Shown here piece after piece: positions 53,522-62,357 of a DNA stretch of 64,000 nucleotides. The DNA is from Hydrocarboniphaga effusa AP103 (GTDB taxonomy: Bacteria > Pseudomonadota > Gammaproteobacteria > Nevskiales > Nevskiaceae). Location of the stretch: assembly GCF_000271305.1 (NCBI RefSeq), contig NZ_AKGD01000004.1:558001-622000 (forward strand). Reading direction: 5' to 3'. The position numbers and the translations under genes are program-made. The stretch's first letter is position 1. Each line of letters starts with the position of its first letter. The notes under the pieces were generated by a model. The model worked only from the letters and a program-made list of their open reading frames with translations, was not told the DNA's origin and made no database searches.

Positions 53522-53543
53522 GGTCGCATTAGATGATTGCGGG

Positions 53544-53549
53544 ATGCTA
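53544..53549 (-). promoter_or_regulatory. -10 element of the phoB promoter
   Basis: On the minus strand TAGCAT begins 10 bp after the PHO box, the spacing seen in PhoB-activated promoters, where the PHO box takes the place of the -35. Confidence 0.65.
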
Positions 53550-53559
53550 AAGACAACTT

Positions 53560-53577
53560 ATTACAGGTTTTTGACAG
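53560..53577 (-). promoter_or_regulatory. PHO box upstream of phoB
   Basis: On the minus strand it reads CTGTCAA-AAAC-CTGTAAT, two 7-bp half-sites with the 4-bp spacer of the consensus CTGTCAT-nnnn-CTGTCAT. A third half-site-like TTGTCTT follows after 3 bp. It predicts autoregulation of phoBR. Confidence 0.82.
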
Positions 53578-53623
53578 CCTCCGGACGAATATGACAACGC
53601 CAAGCCCTTGCCAGCGCTTGGAT

Positions 53624-56224
53624 TTAACCCGCCAGCGCCTTGTGGATCTTCTCGCTCACGTCCGGGGACGCCACCTGCTGGACCAGCCGCTGCAATACGG
53701 CGCGCAGCAGTTCGTCACGCGGAGCCGCCAGACCGCGCCAGCCAAGCAGGCCGTCGGCCAGGCGCGACGCGATCTGCGGATTGCTCTTGTCGAGCTTGAG
53801 CACCTGTTCGGCCAGCAGCCGGTAGCCGGAGCCATCGGCCCGGTGATAGGCGCGCAGGTTCTCGCGCCAGAACGTACCGAGCACGGAGCGGATGCGGTTC
53901 GGGCTGGCGACGTAATCCGGGTGCCCCAGCAGTTCGGCGGTCCGCTCGACACCGTTGCCGATCGCAGAACCCGCCTGCAAGGCGAACCACTTGTCGAGCA
54001 CGAGCGCGTCGTGACGCCAGCGTGACAGGAAGGCGGCCATCGCGTCCTCGCGCTGCGGGCAGTCGATGTCGTTGAGCGCGACGAGTGCCCCGTACGACAG
54101 CGTCATGTTGTCGGAGCCCGCCCGATCGCGGCACAGATCGAGGATGCGCGTCGAGCGGGTCGCCGCCAGATACCCGCTCGCGATCCCGGCGAGCGCCCGG
54201 CGGCCGACGTTGATCGCACCCTGGTCTTCCGGGGCGGCGGTCGCCCAGACCGACAGCGGACCGGTCAGCGCGTGGGCGATGCGCAGGCGCAGGGCGTCGC
54301 GCGCGGCGGCGAGTTTTTCGCCATCGAGCGGCTGCAGCTGGCCGGCCAGATAGCTCTCGGACGGCATCCGCAGCAGCTCGGCGAGCAAGGCCTTGTCGTC
54401 GAAATGCTGGGCGGCGAGCAGCTGCAGGCCCTTCAGCAAGGCCTGGGTGTCGTCGCCGGCCGGGCCCGACAGCAGCTCGAAGAAGGCGTTCAGCATGAGC
54501 CGCTGTACCGCCTCCCAGCGCGCGAAGCCGTCGGACTCGTGCAGCAGCAGGTTCACGAGCTGGTCGGACGAATAACCGAACTGCAGCCGAACCGGAGCCG
54601 AGAAACCCTGCAGGAACGACGGCGTCGGCCGGACTTTGACGTCCTCGAAGGTGATCGTCGCCTGCGCATCCTCGAGCAGGATCAGGTCGGGCGCCGGCAT
54701 CAGCGGCGGCTGGGCCGGCAGGTGGATGCGCTGGCCCTCGCCGTCGAAGAAGGCGACGCGGATCGGAATCGGCACCGGCTTCTTGTCGGGCGCACCCGGC
54801 GTGGCCGGCGTGGATTGCTCCAGATGCAGCGTGTAGGTGTGCGCAAGCAGGTGATATTCGTCGTCGATGCCGACGGTCGGCGTGCCGGCCTGCGAATACC
54901 AGCGACGGAAGCCTTCGAGATTGCGGCCCGAGACCGCCTCGTGTGCGGCGAGGAAATCCTCGATCGTCGCGGCCGAGCCGTCGTGCTCGCGCAGGTAATG
55001 CTGCACGCCCTTGATGAAGGTCTCGCGCCCGAGCAGGGTCTGCAGCATGCGCACGATCTCGGCGCCCTTCTCGTAGACCGTCGCGGTGTAGAAGTTGTTG
55101 ATCTCGACGTAGGAGTCCGGCCGTACCGGATGCGCCATCGGGCCGGCATCCTCGGCGAACTGCAGCGTGCGCAGCTGGCGCACCTCGCCGATGCGCTGCA
55201 CGTCGGCGCCATTCAGGTCAGCCGAGAAATTCTGGTCGCGAAAGACCGTAAGACCTTCCTTGAGCGAGAGCTGGAACCAGTCGCGGCAGGTCACGCGGTT
55301 GCCGGTCCAGTTATGGAAATACTCATGGGCGATGACCGATTCGATGCCCTCGTAATCGGCGTCGGTCGCGGTATCGGGCGAGGCGAGCACGAAGCGCGCG
55401 TTGAACAGGTTCAGGCCCTTGTTCTCCATCGCGCCCATGTTGAATTCGCGCGCGGCGACGACCATGTAGATGTCGAGGTCGTATTCGAGCCCGTAGACCT
55501 GCTCGTCCCAGCGCATCGCCTTCTTGAGCGATTCGAGCGCATGCGGCACGCGACCCTCGTTGCCCTTGTCGACGTAGAACTGCAGCGCGACCTCGCGGCC
55601 GCTCGCCGTCGTATAGGTGTCGCTCACGCAGCCCAGATCGCCCGCGACGAGCGCGAACAGATAGCAGGGCTTCAGGAACGGGTCTTCCCAGATCGCATAG
55701 TGACGCCCGTCGGCCGCCTCGCCCGCTTCGACGCGATTGCCGTTCGAGAGCAGCACCGGATAGCGCTGCGCATCGGCCTCGATGCGCACCTTGAAGCGCG
55801 AAAGCACATCGGGGCGATCGGGAAAATAGGTGATGCGCGAAAACCCGCGCGCCTCGCATTGCGTGCAGAGCATCGGGCCCGAGCGATACAGGCCTTCGAG
55901 CGAATGATTCGAATCCGGATCGAGCCGGGTCACCACGCGCAGGCTGAAAGCCTGCGGCAGAGCCTGTTTGATCAGCAGGCGCTCGTCGTCACGCTCGACG
56001 TTCGCCTCGGCAACCGCAAGACCGTCGATCGCCAGTTCGAGCAATTCGAAACCGCGGCCATCGAGATGCAGCGGCGCGTCGGCCCGCGCCTGCCCGTTGC
56101 GGCGGATTCGCAGCACGCTGACCACGGTCGTGCGATCACGCACGTCGAAATCGAGGTCCACGTTCTCGACCGCGTAATCGGGAGCCCGGTAATCCTTGCG
56201 AAACACTTCCACCGCTGCGTTCAT
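53624..56224 (-). CDS. pepN: Aminopeptidase N (M1 zinc metalloprotease)
   Basis: It removes N-terminal residues from peptides. The 866 residues match E. coli PepN (870). The exopeptidase motif GAMENKGLN is followed by the zinc motif HEYFHNW with the third ligand in LKEGLTVFRDQNF. The C-terminal DUF3458-type Ig and helical domains run to the end. The start MNAAVEVFRKDY at 56224 is chosen because conserved sequence (DYRAPDY) follows at once; the same frame stays open far upstream under other genes, which is a shadow. It is divergent from the SCP2 gene. Confidence 0.97.
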   Translation of the reverse strand: MNAAVEVFRKDYRAPDYAVENVDLDFDVRDRTTVVSVLRIRRNGQARADAPLHLDGRGFELLELAIDGLAVAEANVERDDERLLIKQALPQAFSLRVVTRLDPDSNHSLEGLYRSGPMLCTQCEARGFSRITYFPDRPDVLSRFKVRIEADAQRYPVLLSNGNRVEAGEAADGRHYAIWEDPFLKPCYLFALVAGDLGCVSDTYTTASGREVALQFYVDKGNEGRVPHALESLKKAMRWDEQVYGLEYDLDIYMVVAAREFNMGAMENKGLNLFNARFVLASPDTATDADYEGIESVIAHEYFHNWTGNRVTCRDWFQLSLKEGLTVFRDQNFSADLNGADVQRIGEVRQLRTLQFAEDAGPMAHPVRPDSYVEINNFYTATVYEKGAEIVRMLQTLLGRETFIKGVQHYLREHDGSAATIEDFLAAHEAVSGRNLEGFRRWYSQAGTPTVGIDDEYHLLAHTYTLHLEQSTPATPGAPDKKPVPIPIRVAFFDGEGQRIHLPAQPPLMPAPDLILLEDAQATITFEDVKVRPTPSFLQGFSAPVRLQFGYSSDQLVNLLLHESDGFARWEAVQRLMLNAFFELLSGPAGDDTQALLKGLQLLAAQHFDDKALLAELLRMPSESYLAGQLQPLDGEKLAAARDALRLRIAHALTGPLSVWATAAPEDQGAINVGRRALAGIASGYLAATRSTRILDLCRDRAGSDNMTLSYGALVALNDIDCPQREDAMAAFLSRWRHDALVLDKWFALQAGSAIGNGVERTAELLGHPDYVASPNRIRSVLGTFWRENLRAYHRADGSGYRLLAEQVLKLDKSNPQIASRLADGLLGWRGLAAPRDELLRAVLQRLVQQVASPDVSEKIHKALAG

Positions 56225-56323
56225 GGCCTGATCTTCTCGATGCGTGGCGCATTGTAGCCACACCGTCATGCGGGCCTTAGTATCCGCGCCATCTGCCTTC
56301 GGAAGCCTTTCGCGGAGATTGCG

Positions 56324-56644
56324 ATGCCCAGCGCCACCGACCTGATCCAGCAGCTGCCCACCGCGTTCGATGCCGCTGCGGCTGCCGGCACCGAGTGCAC
56401 GATCCAGTTCAACGTCTCCGAACCCATGCACCTGCTGATTCGCAACGGCCACTGCGAAGCCAAGCGCGGAAGCGCTGCTTCGCCCGACGTGAGCCTGACG
56501 ATGGACGATGCCGACTTCGTCGCCCTGATGACCGGCGAACTCAATGGCATGAGCGCTTTCATGACCGGCAAGCTCACGGTCGATGGCGATTTGATGCTCG
56601 CGCAGCGCCTGACGCAGTGGTTCGAGGCCGGCAAGCTTGGCTGA
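56324..56644 (+). CDS. SCP2 sterol-binding domain protein
   Basis: The 106-residue protein is a single SCP2 domain: YxxVN-type N-terminus (TIQFNVSEPMHLLIRNG), SPDVSLTMDDADFVALMTGELNGMSAFMTGKLTVDGDLMLAQRL near residues 53-98. Family members bind lipid-like ligands; UbiJ and UbiT of ubiquinone synthesis belong here, but those are larger or paired differently. Its last 8 nt overlap the rsmJ start, so the two are coupled. Confidence 0.85.
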   Translation: MPSATDLIQQLPTAFDAAAAAGTECTIQFNVSEPMHLLIRNGHCEAKRGSAASPDVSLTMDDADFVALMTGELNGMSAFMTGKLTVDGDLMLAQRLTQWFEAGKLG

Positions 56645-57311
56645 AACCCGAAACGTCTCGTTCGAACTCGAAGCCGGCGCGCAAGGCCTGCGCCTGCGCG
56701 CCTTGCACCGCCCCGAATGGGAGCCGCTGTGCATCGACTGGCTCTCGGCCGACGTGCGCCGCCGCATCCTCGCGGGACGCAAGCAATTGCTGCCGCGCGC
56801 ACTTGGCCTGCACAAGAAGGCGGACGTGCTGATCGCAGATGCGACTGCCGGCCTCGGCCGCGACGGCTTCACGCTCGCCGCGCTCGGAGCGCGCGTGATT
56901 CTCGTCGAGCGCCACCCGTTCGTGATCGAACTGCTGCGCGATGCGCTCGCACGTGCGAGTACCTGCGATGAGAAATGGGCGATCGCGGCCTGCGCGCGCG
57001 TCGAGATCGTGCAGGCCGATGCGCGCGAATGGTTGCGCCACTGCCCGCACGCGCTCGATGGCGTGCATCTGGACCCGATGTATCCCGAAGACGGCAAGAC
57101 CGCGCTGCCGCAGAAAGGCATGCAGATGCTGCGCGAACTCACTGACGGCGACGATGATTCGGCCGAGCTGCTGCGCGCCGCGATGGCGAGCGGCGCCGCG
57201 CGCGTCGCGGTCAAGCGGCCGACCAAGGCACCGTGGCTCGATGAACGCCAGCCGAACGCGGACGTTGTCGGCACGCAGGCGCGTTACGATATTTATCTCA
57301 ACCGCCGCTAG
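56637..57311 (+). CDS. rsmJ: 16S rRNA (guanine1516-N2)-methyltransferase
   Basis: It methylates G1516 of 16S rRNA. The 224-residue protein has the SAM motif DATAGLGRDGFTLAALGARV near 68-87, LVERHPFVIELL, and the catalytic LDPMYPEDGKTALPQK region near 145, like E. coli RsmJ. There is no ATG before residue about 148, so I place the start at the TTG at 56637 (GAGG about 12 nt upstream), overlapping the SCP2 stop. A short N-terminal extension seen in other RsmJ proteins is missing. Confidence 0.9.
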   Translation: MAETRNVSFELEAGAQGLRLRALHRPEWEPLCIDWLSADVRRRILAGRKQLLPRALGLHKKADVLIADATAGLGRDGFTLAALGARVILVERHPFVIELLRDALARASTCDEKWAIAACARVEIVQADAREWLRHCPHALDGVHLDPMYPEDGKTALPQKGMQMLRELTDGDDDSAELLRAAMASGAARVAVKRPTKAPWLDERQPNADVVGTQARYDIYLNRR

Positions 57312-57333
57312 CCCGATTCGAATTCAATCCGCC

Positions 57334-57822
57334 ATGCGCACTCTGACGCTGATCCGTCACGCCAAGTCCTCGTGGGACGATCCGAAGATCGAAGATTTTC
57401 ATCGCCCGCTCAACGAGCGCGGTTTTCGCGATGCGCCGGTGATGGCGCAGCGCCTCGGCAACCTGCTCGACGCCACGCCGCAACTCGTCGCGAGCCCTGC
57501 GCTGCGCACGACGACGACGGCGCGCATCTTCGCCGAGGTGCTCGGCATCGCGGAATCTTCGATCCGTTTCGAGCCGCCGATCTACGACGCCACCGCCGCC
57601 GAGCTGCTCGCGGTCGTGCGCGAGCTCGACGATGCGTATCCGAACGTGGCGCTGTTCGGCCACAACCCGGGGCTCACCGACCTGTCCCACCGGCTCGCGC
57701 GCTGCACCTTCGGCGAGATGCCGACCTGCGCGATGGCCGTGCTCGAATTCGATGTCGATCGCTGGGCCGATGTCGCCCATGGTCGCCTGTTCGCGTACTC
57801 GTTCCCGAAGGAACGGCAGTAA
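57334..57822 (+). CDS. sixA: SixA-type phosphohistidine phosphatase
   Basis: The 162-residue histidine-phosphatase protein has the RHAKS motif with nucleophile H9, SPALRTTTTARIFAE, and the second histidine in FGHNPGLTD. SixA in E. coli removes phosphate from phosphohistidine domains such as that of NPr/ArcB. The length and MRTLTLIRHAKSSW start are typical. It ends 3 bp from a convergent gene with no terminator between. Confidence 0.87.
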   Translation: MRTLTLIRHAKSSWDDPKIEDFHRPLNERGFRDAPVMAQRLGNLLDATPQLVASPALRTTTTARIFAEVLGIAESSIRFEPPIYDATAAELLAVVRELDDAYPNVALFGHNPGLTDLSHRLARCTFGEMPTCAMAVLEFDVDRWADVAHGRLFAYSFPKERQ

Positions 57823-57825
57823 AGT

Positions 57826-58350
57826 TCAGCCGTCGATGCGCTTGAGGCCGTCGCGATAGCGCCGGGAGTGCTGCGCATAGACTTCGGCCGATTGGCGCAG
57901 CCCGGCGATCTCCTCGGGCGTCAGTTCACGCACGACCTTGGCCGGTGAACCCAGGATCATCACGCCGTCCGGAAACTGCTTGCCTTCGGTGACGAGGCTG
58001 TTGGCGCCGACCAGGCAATTTTTGCCGATGCGCGCGCGGTTCATCACCACCGACTTGATGCCGATCAGCGAGCCGTCGCCGATCTGGCAGCCGTGCAGCA
58101 TCACCAGATGGCCGATCGTGCAGTGCTTGCCGATGACGAGCTTGAGGTTCGGGTCGGTATGCAGCACCGAACCGTCCTGCACGTTGCTGCCTTCGCCGAT
58201 GCGCAGCTCGTCGTTGTCGCCGCGCAGCACCGCGTTGAACCAGACACTGGCCCCGCGTTCGAGCACCACGGAGCCGATCAGGCTCGCGTTGTCGGCGACG
58301 AAATTGTCGCCCTGCAGTTCGGGCGTGCGGTGATCGAGTCGGTAGAGCAT
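57826..58350 (-). CDS. Gamma-type carbonic anhydrase-like hexapeptide protein
   Basis: The 174-residue left-handed beta-helix protein resembles E. coli YrdA. Hexapeptide turns (IGSVVLERGASVWFN, IGEGSNVQDGSVLHTD, IGKHCTIGHLVMLHG) carry the metal-ligand histidines H64, H81 and H86. It ends in a C-terminal helix (LTPEEIAGLRQSAEVYAQHSRRY). Many relatives bind zinc but lack carbonic anhydrase activity, so the enzyme role is uncertain. It is divergent from the phosphomannomutase gene. Confidence 0.88.
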   Translation of the reverse strand: MLYRLDHRTPELQGDNFVADNASLIGSVVLERGASVWFNAVLRGDNDELRIGEGSNVQDGSVLHTDPNLKLVIGKHCTIGHLVMLHGCQIGDGSLIGIKSVVMNRARIGKNCLVGANSLVTEGKQFPDGVMILGSPAKVVRELTPEEIAGLRQSAEVYAQHSRRYRDGLKRIDG

Positions 58351-58462
58351 GCGGCAAGTATACGGTGCTCGATCTGGTCTCGATCTGGGTCGAGGTTTCA
58401 GACATCACCGCGTATCGCATACGATTAAGCCGCTCCTCGCCCGCTCCCACTTCCTTCGAGAC

Positions 58463-59836
58463 ATGACCACTCGCCTGCCCGCTTTCAAGGCCTACGACAT
58501 CCGCGGCCGCGTTCCCGACGAACTCAATCCGGACATCGCCTACCGGCTCGGCATCGCCTACGCCGAGCGCTTCGCGCCGAAAAAGATCGCGCTCGGCCGC
58601 GACGTCCGCCATTCCTCGCTGCCGCTGCTCAAGGCGCTGGCGCACGGTTTCAACGCGCGCGGCGTCGAAGTGCTCGACATCGGCCTCTGCGGCACCGAAG
58701 AAATCTACTGGGCCGCACAGCAACCGGGCGTCGACGGCGGCATCGAAGTCACCGCGAGCCATAACCCGATGGACTACAACGGCATGAAGCTCGTGCGCGG
58801 CGGATCGATCCCGATCTCGGGCGACACCGGCCTGCGCGAGATCGAAGAGGCCGTCGCCGCTTCGACCGCGACCTGCCCCGAAGGCGAACCGGTCGTCACC
58901 AAGGCGAGCTATCGCGACGGCTACGTGCAGCATCTGCTGAGCTACGTCGACACCTCCAAGCTCAAGCCGCTCAAGATCGTCGTCAACGCGGGCAACGGCG
59001 TCGCCGGCGTGGTCGTCGATGCGATCGAGAAGAGCCTGCCGTTCACGTTCATCAAGGTGCACCACGAGCCCGACGGCGATTTCCCCAACGGCATCCCGAA
59101 CCCGTTGCTGCCCGAAATGCGCGCCCCGACCGCCGATGCGGTCAAGGCGCATGGCGCGGATTTCGGCGTGGCCTGGGACGGCGATTTCGATCGCTGCTTC
59201 CTGTTCGACGAGAACGGCGGCTTCATCGAAGGCTATTACATCGTCGGCCTGCTCGCCGAGGCGCTGCTCAAGAAGGAACCCGGCGGAAAGATCATCCACG
59301 ACCCGCGCCTGACCTGGAACACCGTCGATGTCGTCGAAAGCGCCGGCGGCGTACCGGTGATGAGCAAGACCGGCCATGCCTTCATCAAGGAGCGCATGCG
59401 CAAGGAAAACGCGATCTACGGCGGCGAAATGAGCGCGCATCATTACTTCCGCGACTTCGCCTACTGCGACAACGGCAACATTCCGTGGCTGCTGGCGGCT
59501 GCGCTGATCAGCGAGAGCGGCAAGCCGCTGTCCAAGCTCGTCGAAGAGCGCATGAAGGCCTTCCCGGCCAGCGGCGAGATCAACCGCAAGGTCGCCGACG
59601 TGAAGGCCACCATCGCGCGGATCGAAAGCGCCTACGCGCCCAAGGCCAGCGCGATCGACAAGACCGACGGCATCAGCCTCGATTTCGGCAGCTGGCGCTT
59701 CAACCTGCGCGGGAGCAACACCGAGCCGGTGCTGCGCCTGAACGTGGAATCGCGCGCCGACGAGGCGCTCATGAACGCCAAGACGCAGGAAATCCTCGCG
59801 CTGATCGATGCCGGCGGAGCGACCGCCGCGCACTAA
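58463..59836 (+). CDS. manB: Phosphomannomutase (phosphohexomutase family)
   Basis: It interconverts mannose-6-phosphate and mannose-1-phosphate for GDP-mannose and surface sugars. The 457 residues match the E. coli CpsG/ManB size. Motifs: KAYDIRGRVPDEL at the N-terminus, phosphoserine S99 in VTASHNPMD, metal-binding WDGDFDRC and GEMSAHHYF in domain 3, and RGSNTEPVLRLN for phosphate contact. A phosphoglucomutase side activity is possible, as in AlgC. A terminator follows. Confidence 0.92.
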   Translation: MTTRLPAFKAYDIRGRVPDELNPDIAYRLGIAYAERFAPKKIALGRDVRHSSLPLLKALAHGFNARGVEVLDIGLCGTEEIYWAAQQPGVDGGIEVTASHNPMDYNGMKLVRGGSIPISGDTGLREIEEAVAASTATCPEGEPVVTKASYRDGYVQHLLSYVDTSKLKPLKIVVNAGNGVAGVVVDAIEKSLPFTFIKVHHEPDGDFPNGIPNPLLPEMRAPTADAVKAHGADFGVAWDGDFDRCFLFDENGGFIEGYYIVGLLAEALLKKEPGGKIIHDPRLTWNTVDVVESAGGVPVMSKTGHAFIKERMRKENAIYGGEMSAHHYFRDFAYCDNGNIPWLLAAALISESGKPLSKLVEERMKAFPASGEINRKVADVKATIARIESAYAPKASAIDKTDGISLDFGSWRFNLRGSNTEPVLRLNVESRADEALMNAKTQEILALIDAGGATAAH

Positions 59837-59862
59837 AAAGAGGAGCGACGGCCCGTTCCCGA

Positions 59863-59890
59863 ACCCGCCCGGAGCCGGCTCCGGGCGGGT
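59863..59890 (+). terminator. Intrinsic terminator downstream of manB
   Basis: A 13-bp GC-rich stem (59863-59875 with 59878-59890) with a small loop is followed by TCTTTC, 26 bp after the manB stop. Confidence 0.75.
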
Positions 59891-60014
59891 CTTTCATTGG
59901 TACGCCGGGAAATTCCGCTTTGAATACAGGGTGCTGAAGCGCCCACGCAGGTTCACTCAAACCTCGCGGCCGACGCCGCCGCGCTGGCTCGAATCCTGCT
60001 GCAATCCGGCCGTC

Positions 60015-60878
60015 ATGACTCGATCCGCGGCCTTTGCAACTGACAGGCGATCCAGCTCTCGCGTGGTGACCGCGAGCCGGGCGCCGCAGCTGGACGACGC
60101 TCCGCTGAGCCGCCGGCTCGGCATCGCCATCTCGGTCGGCCTGCACCTGCTGCTCGCGCTCGGGCTGCTCGTGAAATGGCCGAGCCGGACGCTGGAGCTG
60201 CCGCCCGCCGCGGACCAGAAATCGATCGAGGTTTCGCTGATCACGGCCGCGGCCTCGTCGCCTTCGGCTGCCGCCGCGCCACCGCCGGCCGCGCCGACGC
60301 AGGCGGTCGAAGCGCCCAAGCCCAAACCGAAATCCGTCAAGCCGAAGCCCAAGCCGGTCGTCGCCGCCCAGGCGCCCGCGCCGGTAAAAGCGCCCGTGCC
60401 GGAACCCGAAATTTCGAAGCCCGCCGAACCCGCGATGGCTCAATCGCAGCCGGCGCCGGCTGCCACGGCCACCGCATCGAGCGCGCCTTCCACCGCCGCC
60501 GTCGCGAGCGCCACGCCATCGAACCCCGGTGCCGGACGCCCGGTCGGAGCGCCGGCCGTGAGCATGAGCCCCGAGCAGATCAGCCGGCTCGAGCGCCAGT
60601 ATTCGATGATGGTGATGCGCTCGGTCGAGCGGAACATGCGCGTGCCCGTGCGCGCCCGCCAGTTCAAGGAAACCGGCGTCACCGTCGTGCGCATGCGCAT
60701 CGGCCGCGACGGCAGCGTGCTCGAAGCGCGCGTGGTGACCTCGTCGGGCTTCGGCTATCTCGACGAGGAAGCCCAGGCCCTGATGTTCCGCATCGCGAGC
60801 TTTCCGCCCGTGCCGCCGGTGCTGCGGCCGTGGATGGAAAGCATCGTCATCGATCAGCCGGTGAATTTCAGGCTCTAG
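60015..60878 (+). CDS. TonB-type energy transducer
   Basis: The 287-residue protein has a cytoplasmic tail of about 35 residues, one membrane helix (near 37-55, IAISVGLHLLLALGLLV), a long Pro/Lys/Ala-rich periplasmic linker (KPKPKSVKPKPKP) and a C-terminal TonB domain near 205-287 (RIGRDGSVLEARVVTSSGFGYLDEEAQALM). It would transmit proton-motive force to outer-membrane receptors. ExbB/ExbD are absent nearby, so its partner is unknown. The ATG at 60015 is chosen over 59808 because the tail upstream is not conserved. Confidence 0.87.
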   Translation: MTRSAAFATDRRSSSRVVTASRAPQLDDAPLSRRLGIAISVGLHLLLALGLLVKWPSRTLELPPAADQKSIEVSLITAAASSPSAAAAPPPAAPTQAVEAPKPKPKSVKPKPKPVVAAQAPAPVKAPVPEPEISKPAEPAMAQSQPAPAATATASSAPSTAAVASATPSNPGAGRPVGAPAVSMSPEQISRLERQYSMMVMRSVERNMRVPVRARQFKETGVTVVRMRIGRDGSVLEARVVTSSGFGYLDEEAQALMFRIASFPPVPPVLRPWMESIVIDQPVNFRL

Positions 60879-60911
60879 CGACCCGCTGCGCACACCGTCG
60901 CCGACTGGCCA

Positions 60912-62354
60912 CTACGGTTTCGGCCTGGGTTTGCGCGATGCGGGCTTGCCCGTCCCGGACTTGGAGGCGGCGCCGCCTCGGCCGGACGGCTTTGACGCGT
61001 TGCCGCGGCCCGATGGCCTGGCCCCGTCGTTACGCCCGGAAGACGGCCTCGACGAATTCGCATCGCGATGTCCCGCCGGCGATCGTGACGAACTGTCCTT
61101 CCCCCGGCTCGCCGACTTGGCCGCGGCACCCGGCCGGCTCGGCTTGCCATGCGCCTTGCCCTGGACCTTCTCCGACGGCTTGCCGGCCGTCCGGTCCGAC
61201 GATTTCGCCGCGCCCGGAGCGCGCTTTTGCGAACGTTCGCCGCGGCGCTCGGCCGCGCGTTCCCGCTGCGCACGCTTGGAATCGCCACGCGGCCCGGCCC
61301 GGGTCGGGTCGAAGCCACGCTCGTGATCGTCACGCCGATCGTCCGCGCCTTCGCGGCTGGAGGAAGCCGGCTCCAATGCTTCCGCATGCGGAAAGCGCTC
61401 ACGCAAGCTGCGCTCACGATCGCGATCGCGATCGCGATCGCTTTCACGCTCGGGACGACGATGACGGGCCGTCTTGCGCAAACCCTCACGCGTCGGCGCG
61501 ACGAACTCGCCTTCGGGCTTGCGCCGCTCGTCATGCCGCTGGGCCGAAGGCCTCTTCCCGGCCTTGGCCGACCTTGGCTGGGCGATCGCCACGGCTTCGA
61601 GCAAGGCCTGCAGCTCTTCGGGCGTCGCCTCGCGGCAGGTTCCGCTCTTGATGCCGCGGCCGAGCGCGATCGGCCCATACGACACGCGCATGAGCCGGCT
61701 CACCTGCAGGCCCTGCGATTCGAGCAGGCGGCGCACGACGCGATTGCGGCCCTGGCGCACGGTGACGTTCCACCAGCTGTTGGCCGACGAGCCTTCGCTC
61801 TCGCGGCGTCCGCCTTCTTCGTCGAGGTCGACGCTTTCGCCGGGCTGGATGGTCTCGAACCTGGCGAATCCATCTTCGAGTTCGACGCCCTTGCGTAGCC
61901 GATCGAGCATCTCCGCATCGACGCTGCCGAGCACGCGCACCGCGTATTCGCGACGCATTTCGAAACTCGGATGCATGAGCCGGCGCGCGAGTTCACCGTC
62001 GTTGGTCAGCAGCAGCAGGCCCGAGGTGTTGATGTCGAGACGGCCGACCGCGATCCAGCGGCCCGTTTCGAGTTCGGGCAGCTTGCGGAACACGGTCTTG
62101 CGGCCATCCGGATCGTCGCGCGTGACGAGCTCGCCGACGCGCTTGCGATACAGCAGCACGCGCGTGCTCTCGGGCTTGCGGCTCAGCGGCACGAGCTTGG
62201 TGTCGACGCGCACGCTGTCGTTGTGATCGATCTTCTGGCCGATCTCCGCCGGCCGGCCGTTCACGGTCACGCGGCCTTCGGCGATCATCGCCTCGATGGC
62301 GCGGCGCGAGGCGATGCCGGCCGTGGCGAGCAGTTTCTGTATGCGGTCAACCAT
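60912..62354 (-). CDS. rluB: 23S rRNA pseudouridine synthase RluB with long basic tail
   Basis: The 480-residue protein has an S4 RNA-binding domain (1-50, MVDRIQKLLATAGIASRRAIE) and the RsuA/RluB/E/F catalytic core with the nucleophile D107 in GRLDINTSGLLLLTNDG and GRNRVVRRLLES. E. coli RluB is 291 residues and modifies U2605. Here about 200 extra residues after position 275 are basic, low-complexity and disordered (RDRDRDRE, GRGNASKPSGRGG), probably binding RNA. It starts 3 bp after the scpB stop. Confidence 0.9.
   Translation of the reverse strand: MVDRIQKLLATAGIASRRAIEAMIAEGRVTVNGRPAEIGQKIDHNDSVRVDTKLVPLSRKPESTRVLLYRKRVGELVTRDDPDGRKTVFRKLPELETGRWIAVGRLDINTSGLLLLTNDGELARRLMHPSFEMRREYAVRVLGSVDAEMLDRLRKGVELEDGFARFETIQPGESVDLDEEGGRRESEGSSANSWWNVTVRQGRNRVVRRLLESQGLQVSRLMRVSYGPIALGRGIKSGTCREATPEELQALLEAVAIAQPRSAKAGKRPSAQRHDERRKPEGEFVAPTREGLRKTARHRRPERESDRDRDRDRERSLRERFPHAEALEPASSSREGADDRRDDHERGFDPTRAGPRGDSKRAQRERAAERRGERSQKRAPGAAKSSDRTAGKPSEKVQGKAHGKPSRPGAAAKSASRGKDSSSRSPAGHRDANSSRPSSGRNDGARPSGRGNASKPSGRGGAASKSGTGKPASRKPRPKP
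61418..61441 (-). repeat. Four tandem GATCGC hexamers in rluB
   Basis: Four perfect 6-bp units (24 bp) encode the alternating Arg-Asp run in the RluB tail. Copy number could vary without breaking the frame. Confidence 0.85.
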
Positions 62355-62357
62355 GGC

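Noticed and set aside
56225..57274. N-terminal extension of the pepN frame
   Set aside because: It lies opposite SCP2 and rsmJ; PepN length and conserved start sequence fit the ATG at 56224.
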